64,000 nucleotides of DNA from Novosphingobium sp. 28-62-57. Lineage in GTDB: Bacteria > Pseudomonadota > Alphaproteobacteria > Sphingomonadales > Sphingomonadaceae. The notes beneath the pieces are model-generated. The model saw only the letters and a list, made by a program, of their open reading frames with translations. It had not been told where the DNA came from and searched no databases. The translations under genes were made by a program, and so were the position numbers. Of this stretch, positions 40,690 to 49,460 are shown one piece after another. The number at the start of each line of letters is the position of its first letter. Positions within the stretch are counted from its first letter, which is position 1. The stretch is taken from positions 1-64,000 of the forward strand of contig NCGO01000005.1 in assembly GCA_002256985.1 (NCBI GenBank), in the 5' to 3' direction.

Positions 40690-42485
40690 CTTATCGACGT
40701 CCACGGTTTGCTGAGCAGGCCAACGCAGTTGATGATGCCGACCAGCGAATAGGTCTGCGGGAAATTGCCCCACAATTCCCCGGTGACCGGATCGATATCT
40801 TCGGACAGGAGGCCCGACCGTGTGCGTCGCATCAACATTTCCTCAAACAAGGCGCGCGCTTCATCCGACCGTCCGGTCAGGTGCAGCGCTTCGATCAGCC
40901 AGAAAGTGCAGACATTGAAGGCCGTCTGCGGCAGGCCAAAATCGTCCTGCGTGGCATAGCGCAGCATGTGCGAGCCACGCCGCAAACCTTCCTCGATGGC
41001 GGAAAGGGTGGACAGGAAGCGCGGATCATCCGGCGCCAGAAAGCGCAAGTCGAGCAGCTGCAGCACGCTGGCGTCCAGATCATCGCCCGCAAACGTGGCG
41101 GAAAGTCGCTGCGTTTCCTCGCGCCATGCCGATGTCTCGATCTTCTCGCGAACGCGCTCGGCGCGCATGTTCCACAGCGATGCACGCTCGGTCAGGCCCA
41201 GTGTGGCGGCGATATTGCCCAGCCGGTCACACGCGGCCCAGCACATGGCGGACGAATAGGTGTGAACCGATTGCCGTGTGCGCAGTTCCCACAGGCCTGC
41301 ATCGGCCTGATCGTGGCTGTCCCAGGCGCGCTCGCCAACGCGCTCCAGCGCTTCGAAATCTTCGTGCCCTGCCGGGCGGAACAGGCGTTGGTCGAAGAAG
41401 GCCTGCGCGCTCGACAGCACGATCTGGCCGTAGGCGTCGTGCTGGACCTGTTCATAGGCCTGATTGCCCACGCGCACCGGGCCCATGCCGCGATAGCCGG
41501 GGAGATCGGGCGCAAAGCCTTCCTCCAGCCGCGCCTCGCCCAGCACGCCATAAAGCGGCTGGATATGTCCGCCCTTGGCATCATCGACGATGTTGCGCAG
41601 ATAACCGAGGTAGCTTTCGAGTACATCGAGCGCGCCCAACCGGTTCAGCGCCTGCACCGTGTAATAGGCATCGCGGATCCAGCAATAACGGTAGTCCCAG
41701 TTGCGTTCCGATCCGGCATGTTCGGGCACCGAAGTCGTCAGCGCCGCCACAATCGCGCCGGTTTCGGCATGCTGGCAGAGCCGCAGCGTGATGGCCGCGC
41801 GGATCACCGCGTCTTGCCATTCCAGCGGAATGGCCAGCCCGCGCACCCAGCCGCGCCATTCGGTGCAGGTGCGCTCCAGCATATCGTCAACCGTGCGGGC
41901 GATGTTGCCGGTAAAGCTCTCGTCCGGGCCAAGGTAGAAGTGCAGCGGCCGCTCCAGCCGGAACGTGCGCTCCTGCGCCACCATGCCAACCGGCGCGGTG
42001 GTGGTGAGGCGCATCGTCATCGCGGGGCCGGGATAACGGATGTGGCTGGTACCGCCGACCGCGCCGGGCGAGGGCTGGCCCCAATCGCGCGTGGCGCGCA
42101 ACCGCACCGTAATGCGCGGCGATCCGCTTACCGGCCGCACGATGCGGGCAAAGGCCACCGGGCGAAAAGTGCGGCCCGAATGGCTATAGAACGGGCAGAA
42201 GTCGGTCACTTCGATTGCGTTGCCGTGATCGTCCTCGTGCCGGGTGACAACGATCGGCGTGTTGCGCAAATAGCGCTGCTGCGTGCGCACCACACCGTCA
42301 AGCGCGATGTCCCAAAAGCCGTTTTCCGGTGTTTCCCCGCCCAGCAGCGCGCTGAACAGCGGATCGCCATCAACGCGCGGCACGCAGGCCCAGACAAAGC
42401 GGCCCGCTTCATCAATCAGGGCAGAGACATGGCAATTGCCGATGGGCCACAGTTCAAGATTGGTTGGACTTTCAGGGCTGCTCAT
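40686..42485 (-). CDS. GH15 family glucoamylase/trehalase-like glycoside hydrolase
   Basis: A 599-residue GH15 protein: an N-terminal beta-sandwich domain, then an (alpha/alpha)6 barrel with ERNWDYRYCWIRDAYYTVQAL and a C-terminal GLLSEDIDPVTGELWGNFPQ segment (family Glu near DIDPVTGELWGN). Bacterial GH15 enzymes include glucoamylases, glucodextranases and trehalases. Here it lies between otsB and otsA, overlapping each by ATGA, so a trehalose-related role (hydrolysis or control of trehalose) is more likely than starch breakdown. No signal peptide, so it is cytoplasmic. Confidence 0.88.
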   Translation of the reverse strand: MSSPESPTNLELWPIGNCHVSALIDEAGRFVWACVPRVDGDPLFSALLGGETPENGFWDIALDGVVRTQQRYLRNTPIVVTRHEDDHGNAIEVTDFCPFYSHSGRTFRPVAFARIVRPVSGSPRITVRLRATRDWGQPSPGAVGGTSHIRYPGPAMTMRLTTTAPVGMVAQERTFRLERPLHFYLGPDESFTGNIARTVDDMLERTCTEWRGWVRGLAIPLEWQDAVIRAAITLRLCQHAETGAIVAALTTSVPEHAGSERNWDYRYCWIRDAYYTVQALNRLGALDVLESYLGYLRNIVDDAKGGHIQPLYGVLGEARLEEGFAPDLPGYRGMGPVRVGNQAYEQVQHDAYGQIVLSSAQAFFDQRLFRPAGHEDFEALERVGERAWDSHDQADAGLWELRTRQSVHTYSSAMCWAACDRLGNIAATLGLTERASLWNMRAERVREKIETSAWREETQRLSATFAGDDLDASVLQLLDLRFLAPDDPRFLSTLSAIEEGLRRGSHMLRYATQDDFGLPQTAFNVCTFWLIEALHLTGRSDEARALFEEMLMRRTRSGLLSEDIDPVTGELWGNFPQTYSLVGIINCVGLLSKPWTSIR

Positions 42486-43261
42486 GCTTCCAGCACGCCT
42501 TCCAGCCATGCCAGCACATGCTGCACGCCCTCCAGCCGGTATCGCGCCGCGCTGGGCCGTTCAGCCCCTACCAGCACGCCCCAGCCGCCGTGGGCGGTGG
42601 CAGCAGCAAAGCCGGGCTCGTCGGTCAGATCATCGCCCAGCATCACTGGCACAGTGCCCGCAAACGGCGGCGTTTCCAGAAACCGCGCTACAGCGCTGCC
42701 CTTGTCACCGCCTGGCGCGCGCAGTTCGACCATCATTTTGCCCGGCTGCAGATAGAGGCTGTGCGAATCGGCCAATTCCTCGGCCAATGTGCGGCTCCAC
42801 CCTTCGAGATGAGGGGCCATGCGATAGTGCAGGGCCACGCCCAGCGGCTTGCGCTCCACCAGAATGCCGGGGTGGGCCGCGGCCAGCCGGGCTATACTGG
42901 CTGCTGCATCGGCAAGGGTCGCAGGCGTTGCCGGAATGCTGCTGGTGCCATCGGGGAAATGGATTTCCTGCCCATGGCTTCCGGCGATCCCCACGCCCTT
43001 GAGGCCCAACTGCGCCCGCACGAAGGCCGCCTCGCGCCCGGTCACAATCGCCAGCCTGCCATCAAGCCGGGTGCAGAGCGCCGCAATCAGAGCGCGCACC
43101 CGGTCTGTCACTTGCACCGCATCGGGCCGGTCGATCAGATCGACCAGCGTTCCATCAAAATCGAGGAACAGGCTGGCACGCGTGGGCAAGCGGGTTGGCG
43201 GCAGATGACGTGCGCGTGCAAAATCGACAACAACGGGGTCATGGGGGCCTTGCGGGTCCAA
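42482..43261 (-). CDS. otsB: trehalose-6-phosphate phosphatase (HAD family)
   Basis: This 259-residue HAD phosphatase has motif 1 LFLDFDGTLVDLIDRPD (about 31-47), GRLAIVTGREAAFV, GSHGQEIHF, a Lys in GKMMVELRAPG, and motif 4 VMLGDDLTDEPGF. It removes phosphate from trehalose-6-phosphate. It is the first gene of the operon, with stop and next start overlapping (ATGA). An EcfG-type promoter (43298-43322) lies 37 bases upstream. Confidence 0.93.
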   Translation of the reverse strand: MDPQGPHDPVVVDFARARHLPPTRLPTRASLFLDFDGTLVDLIDRPDAVQVTDRVRALIAALCTRLDGRLAIVTGREAAFVRAQLGLKGVGIAGSHGQEIHFPDGTSSIPATPATLADAAASIARLAAAHPGILVERKPLGVALHYRMAPHLEGWSRTLAEELADSHSLYLQPGKMMVELRAPGGDKGSAVARFLETPPFAGTVPVMLGDDLTDEPGFAAATAHGGWGVLVGAERPSAARYRLEGVQHVLAWLEGVLEA

Positions 43262-43297
43262 TGCGGGTTCCAGAAATAGCGGGCTGATACGTTTCCC

Positions 43298-43322
43298 AAC
43301 GTCAAGCAGCCCTGCTGGTTCC
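43298..43322 (-). promoter_or_regulatory. EcfG-type (general stress) promoter of the trehalose operon
   Basis: Minus strand GGAAC (43322-43318), 16 bases, CGTT (43301-43298), 37 bases before otsB. It matches the alphaproteobacterial general-stress sigma consensus GGAAC-N16/17-CGTT. Contrast the GGAATA sites at 12-18 kb. Confidence 0.75.
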
Positions 43323-43378
43323 CCCTTTTTTGCCGCAGCGCATTATCACGCGCTGAAAAATCACCCCCTCACCTCGTC

Positions 43379-43443
43379 CCGTTCGTGTCGAGCGAAGTCG
43401 AGACACCGTACGCCATGTCTCGACTTCGCTCGACACGAACGGG
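43379..43443. repeat. palindromic repeat R2, copy 2
   Basis: CCCGTTCGTGTCGAGCGAAG extended to TCGAGACACC pairs with its complement ending CTCGACACGAACGGG. A near-perfect palindrome of about 65 bases, sitting just after the siderophore-receptor gene stop, where it could also act as a transcription terminator. Confidence 0.85.
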
Positions 43444-43449
43444 AGAACT

Positions 43450-45615
43450 TCAAAAGTCTATCGAAGCACTCGCGCGGAAGGTGCGCGGCTGGCCCTGCAG
43501 CAGCGCGGCCGAGAACACATCGAAGGCAGAGGCCCAATAGCGCTTGTTCGCCACGTTATCGACGCCCGCACGCAGTGTCAGCGGCTTGCCGCCGGTGATC
43601 AGCACATAGCGCGCGCCCAGATCGATGCGCGTCCAGTCCGCGATTTCCAGCGTATTGGCCACGTTCACCGCCTGCTTGCCGGTATGGACCACGCGGCCGG
43701 TCAATGTGAAGCCGGTGGAGGGGATGTCCCATTCCACCCCCGCATTGCCGGTCCATTCGGGCACGCCCACCGCGCGGTTGCCCTGATTGACCCCGCCAGA
43801 CGTGCGGCGCAGCTTGGCATCGATCACCGATGCGCCGCCGATAAAGCGCAGGCCGTCCACCGGCTCGCCATTCAGCGTGAATTCAACGCCTTCATTGCGC
43901 TGCAATCCGTTGAGGCCAAAGCGCACACGCCCATCGCCCGTCCCGGCATCGACCGAATAGGCCACCGGCAGATCGCTGCGGAACAGCGAAAGCCCGGCTT
44001 CAAACCGGCCCAGCCGCAGCTTGCCGCCCACCTCATATTGCTTGGACCGGATCGGGCCGAACACTTCGCCCGCATTCACCACCAGCGGATCGATTGGCGC
44101 GGTCGGCCCTTGTTGCAACGCTTCCACGCGGTTGGCGAAAAGCGACAGGCCGGGCAGGGGCTTTACGACAAGGCCGACCACCGGCGTGACGGCGGATTCG
44201 CGGTAGATGCCGGTCTGTGCGCCGCCGAAATAGCTGTAGCTTTGCACCTGAATGTCCTGCAACCGCAGCCCGCCCGTCAGCAGCACGCGATCCCCGAACA
44301 GGCCCAGGGTATCAGACGCGAAGGCCGAAAGCAGGCGGGTGCGGCTGATCGGGAAGGGGTTGTTCAAGTCCCCACCTACCAGCGCCGACGCCGGAACGGG
44401 TACGGCGGGCGCGTCGTAGATGTTCGTGGCGAACCCGGCAAAGCCCGGCCCATACAGGAAGTCATAGCCATTGCGGTTGACCTGCCACACCGCGCTTCCG
44501 CCGAAGTTGATTTCCTGTGTGATCGCCTTGCCCAGCTTGACAGTAAAGCCTGCTTCCACTGCCTCGTTGTTATCGGTGCGCGGCACGAACAGGCCATTGC
44601 CGTTGGCAGCGCCCGTGGCGGCGTTCAGCACGGTGATCCCGCCATAGATGCCCTCTTCGCTGCCATCGCGCGCGCCTGCGCTGATGTGGAACATGGCATT
44701 GCCGGCCAAGTCCTGTTCAAAGCGCAGCACGCCAAATACATCGCGCAAGTCGGTGTAGGTCCAAGGCTGCGCATAGTTGGCCGAAGCGCCCGGCACGGCG
44801 GGGATGGTTGTGGTGCCGATGGTCACCTTCGGACGCAAGCCGTCTACTTCAACGCGCTGATATCCCAGATCGAGGAACAGGCGCGTGTTGTCATCCCGCC
44901 AGTCAAACGCTGCGCCGACCACGGCGGTCCGGCGGAATTCGCCATCAATCGCCACATCGCCGCTGCGGAACGCCGCATTCAACCGCACGCCCACCGCGCC
45001 ATCATCGCCAAAGCGGCGCGATACATCGAAGCTGCCGCCGAAATTGCCCTGCGAGATATAGCCCACGGTCACGCGGTTGAGCGGATCTTCGCCCGCACGC
45101 TTCAACTGCAGGTTCACCGCGCCACCGATGGATGATCCCCCCGGCGCGGCGCCATTGAGAAAGGCGGACGCCCCGTTCAGCACTTCGACCGACTGGAACA
45201 GCTCGGGCGCGATCAGCTGACGCGGGGCGATGCCGTAAAGCCCGTTCAGCCCCACATCATCGCCAAACAGCGCAAAGCCACGGATCACGAACTGTTCCGC
45301 CGCATTGCCAAAGCCATAGCTGGTGCGCACGGTCGGATCGTTTTCCAGCACCTGCCCCAGCGTGACCGGCTGCTGGTTGAGGATCAGCGCTTCGTTATAG
45401 GCGCGGATGGTGAAGGGCACGTCCTCGGCCCGCTTGCGGCCCAGCGCGCCGAGATCACCTTCGCCCATTACTTGCGTGGCGTTCAGCGCTTTGGCGACGA
45501 CTACGATGTCGTTCATGTCCTTTGGCATATCCTCGGGCGATGCTTCCTGCGCAAAGGCGGGGGTGCAGAGCATCGGAAGGGCAGCAGCGGCGGCGAGCAG
45601 GGTATTGCAATTCAT
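43450..45615 (-). CDS. TonB-dependent siderophore receptor
   Basis: A 721-residue receptor with signal peptide (MNCNTLLAAAAALPMLCTPA), DIVVVAK TonB box, plug (DVPFTIRAYNEALILNQQPV, ENDPTVRTSYGFGNAAEQFVIRG, VEVLNGASAFLNGAAPGGSS) and barrel ending FRASASIDF. The VRGF and LNGASAFLNG features match siderophore receptors of the FhuE/FpvA type. It follows a PepSY membrane gene and a small membrane gene (spacing 14 bases), a common iron-uptake arrangement. A Fur-like box lies upstream of the PepSY gene, so iron repression is expected. The ferri-siderophore is unknown. Confidence 0.92.
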   Translation of the reverse strand: MNCNTLLAAAAALPMLCTPAFAQEASPEDMPKDMNDIVVVAKALNATQVMGEGDLGALGRKRAEDVPFTIRAYNEALILNQQPVTLGQVLENDPTVRTSYGFGNAAEQFVIRGFALFGDDVGLNGLYGIAPRQLIAPELFQSVEVLNGASAFLNGAAPGGSSIGGAVNLQLKRAGEDPLNRVTVGYISQGNFGGSFDVSRRFGDDGAVGVRLNAAFRSGDVAIDGEFRRTAVVGAAFDWRDDNTRLFLDLGYQRVEVDGLRPKVTIGTTTIPAVPGASANYAQPWTYTDLRDVFGVLRFEQDLAGNAMFHISAGARDGSEEGIYGGITVLNAATGAANGNGLFVPRTDNNEAVEAGFTVKLGKAITQEINFGGSAVWQVNRNGYDFLYGPGFAGFATNIYDAPAVPVPASALVGGDLNNPFPISRTRLLSAFASDTLGLFGDRVLLTGGLRLQDIQVQSYSYFGGAQTGIYRESAVTPVVGLVVKPLPGLSLFANRVEALQQGPTAPIDPLVVNAGEVFGPIRSKQYEVGGKLRLGRFEAGLSLFRSDLPVAYSVDAGTGDGRVRFGLNGLQRNEGVEFTLNGEPVDGLRFIGGASVIDAKLRRTSGGVNQGNRAVGVPEWTGNAGVEWDIPSTGFTLTGRVVHTGKQAVNVANTLEIADWTRIDLGARYVLITGGKPLTLRAGVDNVANKRYWASAFDVFSAALLQGQPRTFRASASIDF

Positions 45616-45629
45616 CTTCAGGCTTTCAG

Positions 45630-45824
45630 TCAGGAAACGCGCCGCGTGCGGCGGCGCCAGTGGATCAGGAAAAGCAGGCAGGGCAGCGCCAGCAGCGCCA
45701 CGGAAAGGACATCACGCCAGCCATCGCCGGTCAGGCCAAGGACCAGCCCGGCCAGCGCCAGCGCGGCCAGCAGCAGGGGCAGGGCAAGGATCGTGCCGGT
45801 GGGTTGCGGGCGCGGGCGGCTCAT
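45630..45824 (-). CDS. small membrane protein of iron-uptake operon
   Basis: A 64-residue protein with two hydrophobic helices (LLLAALALAGLVLGL and VLSVALLALPCLLFLI) and a basic tail RRRTRRVS. ATG 45824 overlaps the PepSY gene stop by ATGA. It lies between the PepSY gene and the siderophore receptor gene and is probably part of the same iron-reduction or uptake unit. No family recognised. Confidence 0.7.
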   Translation of the reverse strand: MSRPRPQPTGTILALPLLLAALALAGLVLGLTGDGWRDVLSVALLALPCLLFLIHWRRRTRRVS

Positions 45825-46924
45825 CGGCGTTTCCCGACCCACAGGACAAGGCCCGTCCACAGCACCCACAGCGTGGCGAGCGTCAGCGCGGCCCACACCA
45901 GTTTCAGCGCCAGCCCGCCGTAATCGCCAAAGTGCAGCGGCTTTGACAGCATCAGCGCCTGCATCGTAGCGGGCATCGGGCGCACGTCGGCAAGTGTGCC
46001 GGTGCTGGCATCGACTAGGGCAGGGGTCAGCAAGTGGCTGGTGAGCGGCGTATCGCCCTGAAAGAAAATCGCATAGTGCCGCGTCGATGAAAATGCGCCA
46101 CCCGGAAAGCCGATGAATTGCGGCATCTGCCCCGGCAGCGCGGCCTGTGCGCTGGTCATCGCTGTGTCGATCGAGCCGTAGTCAGCAGGCGCAAGCGCGG
46201 CTTGGCCGCTCTGGCCCGCCACCATGCTCTGCAATTCGCCGTTGCGCCACATGGCGGTCAGCGGATCGGCAAAGGCATTGATCGCGCCGGTCAGCCCGAT
46301 CACCAGCATCCAGCCCAGCGCGAGTGCGCCGAGCAGGTTGTGCTGATCCAGATTGCGCACCCGCGCCGACCGGTCATGTCGCAGAGTGCCAAAGGCGAGG
46401 CGGCGCATGAACGGCACATAAAGCACCACGCCGCTGATAAGTGCGGCCACAAACATCACTGCCATCACGCCGAGAAACAGCATCCCCGGCAGGCCCAGCA
46501 GCAGATCGGTGTGGAGCTGCAGCAGGAAGTCCATCACGCCGCCCCGCTCCACCTCGCCCACCGCCGCACCTGTCGCCCGGTCATAGGAGAACAGCCGCAT
46601 GTCCGCCTCTGCCGTATCGGCGCGTGGACCGATGGTGACAGTGATCAGCGGATTGTCGGCGGAAAAGCCGATGAACAGCGGCACACCGGGCTGGCCTGCG
46701 GCTGTGGCGTAATCCTGCATGGCCGAAGCCACGATGCGGTCCAGAGGCTCGCCATCGCGGGCAGAGGCCGGGCCTTGCAGGGGGCTGCTCTGCGAAAAAC
46801 CTTCAATTTCATCGTGGAAAATCAGCGGCAGTCCGGTCAGGCACAGCATGAACAGTGCCAGCGTGCAAACAAGGCTGCTCCACTTGTGGAACCATACCAC
46901 TGCTGTGATTGCCCGGTTGCGCAT
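45821..46924 (-). CDS. PepSY-associated transmembrane protein (siderophore-iron reductase type)
   Basis: A 367-residue protein with four membrane helices: near the N terminus (WSSLVCTLALFMLCLTGLPL), about 150-175, about 195-215, and at the C terminus (LVWAALTLATLWVLWTGLVL). PepSY-like periplasmic segments lie between, with His residues FHKW, QLHTDLLL and HNLLG that could bind haem. Proteins of this family sit with TonB siderophore receptors and reduce or process ferri-siderophores in the periplasm. It heads the iron operon; a Fur-like box lies about 35 bases upstream. Confidence 0.82.
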   Translation of the reverse strand: MRNRAITAVVWFHKWSSLVCTLALFMLCLTGLPLIFHDEIEGFSQSSPLQGPASARDGEPLDRIVASAMQDYATAAGQPGVPLFIGFSADNPLITVTIGPRADTAEADMRLFSYDRATGAAVGEVERGGVMDFLLQLHTDLLLGLPGMLFLGVMAVMFVAALISGVVLYVPFMRRLAFGTLRHDRSARVRNLDQHNLLGALALGWMLVIGLTGAINAFADPLTAMWRNGELQSMVAGQSGQAALAPADYGSIDTAMTSAQAALPGQMPQFIGFPGGAFSSTRHYAIFFQGDTPLTSHLLTPALVDASTGTLADVRPMPATMQALMLSKPLHFGDYGGLALKLVWAALTLATLWVLWTGLVLWVGKRR

Positions 46925-46957
46925 GCCGGTCGCTTATGCAGATCGCTCCGAATCGTC

Positions 46958-46976
46958 AATGAGAATTGTTTGCATT
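46958..46976 (-). promoter_or_regulatory. Fur-box-like sequence upstream of iron operon
   Basis: TGAGAATTGTTTGCA (46960-46974) resembles the 7-1-7 Fur box TGATAAT-N-ATTATCA: the left half is a good match, the right half moderate. It lies about 35 bases before the PepSY gene and fits iron control of the siderophore operon. Confidence 0.55.
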
Positions 46977-46997
46977 AGCGATAAATCAGGCAAAACT

Positions 46998-47084
46998 ATG
47001 GCCCGCAGGCCACGACGCAAGCGTGCGATTTTACGCAGCAATAGTGTGAAACAACGCACATTCACAATCGCCCGATCTGGATAG
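46998..47084 (+). CDS. possible 28-residue basic peptide gene (doubtful)
   Basis: ATG 46998 opens a frame for MARRPRRKRAI... ending RSG (28 residues, 11 Arg or Lys), divergent from the iron operon and upstream of an otherwise ownerless terminator at 47136-47168. There is no convincing ribosome binding site. The transcript could equally be a small RNA, or this could be chance. Confidence 0.25.
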   Translation: MARRPRRKRAILRSNSVKQRTFTIARSG

Positions 47085-47135
47085 AACGCGCTTGCGACCC
47101 GAAGGGCTCTGCCATGCAGAGTTCTTTTCACCTGA

Positions 47136-47168
47136 CGGGACGGCGCGCATGCGCTGTCCCGTTTTTTT
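47136..47168 (+). terminator. strong rho-independent terminator with no obvious upstream gene
   Basis: CGGGAC (47136-47141), a 14-base loop with its own GCGC pairing, GTCCCG (47156-47161), then seven T (47162-47168). It points plus-strand, yet no normal-sized gene precedes it in that direction. A second hairpin (CTCTGC-CAT-GCAGAG, about 47107-47121) lies just before it. Confidence 0.75.
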
Positions 47169-47213
47169 ATGGTGGTCGGCTCAGCTGGATTTTTCAGCGT
47201 TACTTGCATCAAG

Positions 47214-47380
47214 GAAAAGGGGTTTCGCGCAGAGGCGCAGAGGCGCGGAGGTAATGCGCTCTGCCGCAATGCCTTTTAACCCCGATTCCATATCGGTAAA
47301 CGCAGCGTCTGAATTTCTTGAAGCGGCTTGGCTGCCATTAAGCCCTCTCCGAACCTCTGCGCCTCTGCGCGAAACCGTTT
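47214..47380 (+). repeat. dispersed hairpin repeat R1, copy 3 (forward)
   Basis: Left end AAAAGGGGTTTCGCGCAGAG followed by GCGCAGAGG; right end CCTCTGCGCCTCTGCGCGAA. Core AACGCAGCGTCTGAATTTCT then GCGGCTTGGCTGCC. About 167 bases, 46 bases after the terminator ending at 47168. Confidence 0.85.
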
Positions 47381-47446
47381 ATCTCAGCGAGCCAGTCTCG
47401 GTGCAACGATCATTGCGCCAGACCACAGTTGCTATAAGGCACGCCC

Positions 47447-47791
47447 ATGGCCCGCAAACACCCAAAGCACGGTCGTTTTGACGACTCCCTGCCCGAAGCC
47501 GACGATGATGTCCCCGCGCCGGCCGTGCCGTGCTGGCTGTGCGGGCGGCCTACGGGATCAACCATCGTATGGCACCACCCCGTGCCGAAAAGCCGGGGCG
47601 GGCGCGATGTGGTGCCGATGCACAGCATCTGCCAGCAGACGCTGACCGTGAACTTCACCAATTCCGAATTGCAGCGCTATGGCATGGACGTCGAAGGTTT
47701 GCTGGCCAATCCTGCGGTGCGCAAATTCGTGGATTGGGTGGCGAACAAGGACCCTGATTTCACCGCTACAATTGCCAAGAAGCAGCGCTAA
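47447..47791 (+). CDS. HNH endonuclease-like small protein
   Basis: A 114-residue protein. A zinc-binding CWLCGRP lies at about 29-35, HHPVPKSRGGRDVVPMHSICQQ supplies the HH pair, and a final Cys lies in HSIC, the pattern of HNH nucleases (HH-N-H with flanking Cys). The N-terminal residues are basic and acidic mixed, and a helical tail follows. Family members are nucleases or HNH-fold nucleic-acid-binding proteins. It is isolated between two R1 repeat copies (47214-47380 and 47821-47993). Confidence 0.78.
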   Translation: MARKHPKHGRFDDSLPEADDDVPAPAVPCWLCGRPTGSTIVWHHPVPKSRGGRDVVPMHSICQQTLTVNFTNSELQRYGMDVEGLLANPAVRKFVDWVANKDPDFTATIAKKQR

Positions 47792-47793
47792 GG

Positions 47794-47828
47794 CGTTTTT
47801 TGCTTTTCGCTGCAAAGCAGAAAAAACG
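47794..47828. terminator. T-rich imperfect hairpin after HNH gene
   Basis: CGTTTTTTGCTTTT pairs imperfectly with AAAGCAGAAAAAACG across the gap after the HNH stop codon, so either strand may be terminated. R1 copy 4 starts inside its 3' half. Confidence 0.45.
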
Positions 47829-47993
47829 TGTTCGCGCAGAGGCGCAGAGGCGCAGAGGAGATACGCAGGGCCGCAGGGCCATTTATCTCGGTTGCCTTGC
47901 GAAAAACGCAGCCTTTGGATTTCTGAGACGGCTTTGCCGCGAAACCAACCCTACTCCGCGCCTCTGCGCCTCTGCGCGAGACCCCTTTTCCGC
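47821..47993 (+). repeat. dispersed hairpin repeat R1, copy 4 (forward)
   Basis: Left GTGTTCGCGCAGAGGCGCAG and right CCTCTGCGCCTCTGCGCGAG (convergent gap). Core AACGCAGCCTTTGGATTTCT followed by GAGACGGCTTTGCCGC, closely matching the reversed core of copy 1. It separates the HNH gene from the TolC-like gene, which ends at 48000. Confidence 0.85.
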
Positions 47994-47999
47994 TACCCG

Positions 48000-49460
48000 C
48001 TAAAGCCCCAGCTGATCCCGGTCTGCCAAGGCTGCAACAAGCTCTGCTTGCGCGGCCGCATGGCGATAGTTGGCGTCGATTTCGCGGATCGTGGCATCGG
48101 CCAGTGATTCTTCGCGCAAGTTGACCAGCAGGAAATCGCTTGCCCCCAACGTGAACCGCCGCCGCTCCGCCTCGGCCATGCGCCGCGCGAGGGCAGCCTC
48201 CGCCGTGGCCAGCCCCGCCAGCTTTTCGGCGCCCTGCACCTGCATACGCAAATTGGCGATCTCGACGCCGATCTGCTCTTCCAGAAACTGCAGCCGCACT
48301 TTCAGCGCGTCCTGCTCGGCTTCAACTTCGGCAATGCGGCCTTTGGCGGCGCGCCGTTCAAGCGGGACGGAAAAGCGCAGGCCGACCATGCCCACAGTGG
48401 GGCCGCGCGTGGGCGATCCGCTGCCGAAGTCCTTCGATGCTTCGGCATTAAGATCAAGCCGGGGCTTCAATTCGTTTTCGGCAAGGCGCGCGCGAATATC
48501 GGTTTGTTCAAGGCGCGTAAGCAGGGTCTGAAAATCAGGCCTTGCGGAAATCGCCGTGCTTTGATCGACCAGGCGCGGGACCACGCCGTCAACCAGCTGA
48601 CGCGGCAGGCGGTTTGCCGAAGGAACGATGGGTTGGCCCAGATCATCGCGCAGGAACAGCGAAAGCGCATTGGCAAAAAGCTGCACTTCCTGCTCGGACC
48701 GAACCATCAGGCCTTGGCGGCGGACGATATTCTGGCGGTTTTCAATGCCCAAAATCTCGGGCCGGGCACCCAGCTGAATTTGCCGTTCAATGGATTCCTG
48801 CCGCGTTTCGGCCAGCTCCAGCAGTTCACGATAAATGCGCACGCGCAGGCCCGCTGCCACCCACAATTGATAGGCCTCAATCGCGCGGCGCTGCACGCCA
48901 ATCGCCACCAGATCACGGTCCAAGGCGGCCAGTTCGATATCGGCCCCGGCCAGTTCGCGCCGGCCGCGCCGCTCATCGATCACGCGATCGCGCAGCAATG
49001 AGAATACGCCGCCAACCTTGATCTCGCCCAGCTGGTTGGTGACGGTCTTGCCTTCGTAGTCGGCGAATTTCCCGCTGGTAATGCGGTATCCGCCATAAAG
49101 CTGCCCGCCGTTGTTCTGCAGCGGACGATAGGCGGAAACTTCCGCCACCGAACCATCATAAAACCCCAACGGGCGGGCATTGGCTTCGGCATTGAAGACA
49201 AGGTCGAACTGCCCTTCGACCGTCAGCGCACGGGCATCGGCCGAACGTTGACGCGCCATCGCCTCAAGGATTTGCGGCGCATGGCGGGCCGAGGAATCGA
49301 GCACGTCACGCAGTGTCAATTCGCGCGCTTCAGGCTTTGCCGCCGTGGGACTGTTCGAACCGGGCTTTGCCATACCCGGTGCTTCCTGGGCAGAAAGAGG
49401 GCCTGCGAGCGCTGACAGTACCAGCACAGTCATCAGGCCGACGACGGGACGGCGGATCAT
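48000..49460 (-). CDS. TolC-family outer-membrane efflux protein
   Basis: A 486-residue exporter with a signal peptide (MIRRPVVGLMTVLVLSALAG) and long TolC-like alpha-helical hairpins: LTLRDVLDSSARHAPQILEA, RAIEAYQLWVAAGLRVRIYR, QEQDALKVRLQFLEEQIGVE-type stretches and NLRMQVQGAEKLAGLATAEA. It would form the outer-membrane channel of a tripartite export system. It is downstream of, and ATGA-coupled to, the HlyD-like gene. The ABC subunit of the same trio lacks ATPase motifs, so the channel may serve an atypical system. Confidence 0.88.
   Translation of the reverse strand: MIRRPVVGLMTVLVLSALAGPLSAQEAPGMAKPGSNSPTAAKPEARELTLRDVLDSSARHAPQILEAMARQRSADARALTVEGQFDLVFNAEANARPLGFYDGSVAEVSAYRPLQNNGGQLYGGYRITSGKFADYEGKTVTNQLGEIKVGGVFSLLRDRVIDERRGRRELAGADIELAALDRDLVAIGVQRRAIEAYQLWVAAGLRVRIYRELLELAETRQESIERQIQLGARPEILGIENRQNIVRRQGLMVRSEQEVQLFANALSLFLRDDLGQPIVPSANRLPRQLVDGVVPRLVDQSTAISARPDFQTLLTRLEQTDIRARLAENELKPRLDLNAEASKDFGSGSPTRGPTVGMVGLRFSVPLERRAAKGRIAEVEAEQDALKVRLQFLEEQIGVEIANLRMQVQGAEKLAGLATAEAALARRMAEAERRRFTLGASDFLLVNLREESLADATIREIDANYRHAAAQAELVAALADRDQLGL

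Noticed and set aside
46719-47084. 121-codon plus-strand frame through the PepSY gene start
   Set aside because: Mostly antisense to the PepSY gene; only the last 28 codons (46998-47084) are listed as a doubtful peptide.
47092-47481. Frame running through R1 copy 3
   Set aside because: Translated repeat sequence; no start signal and no domain.
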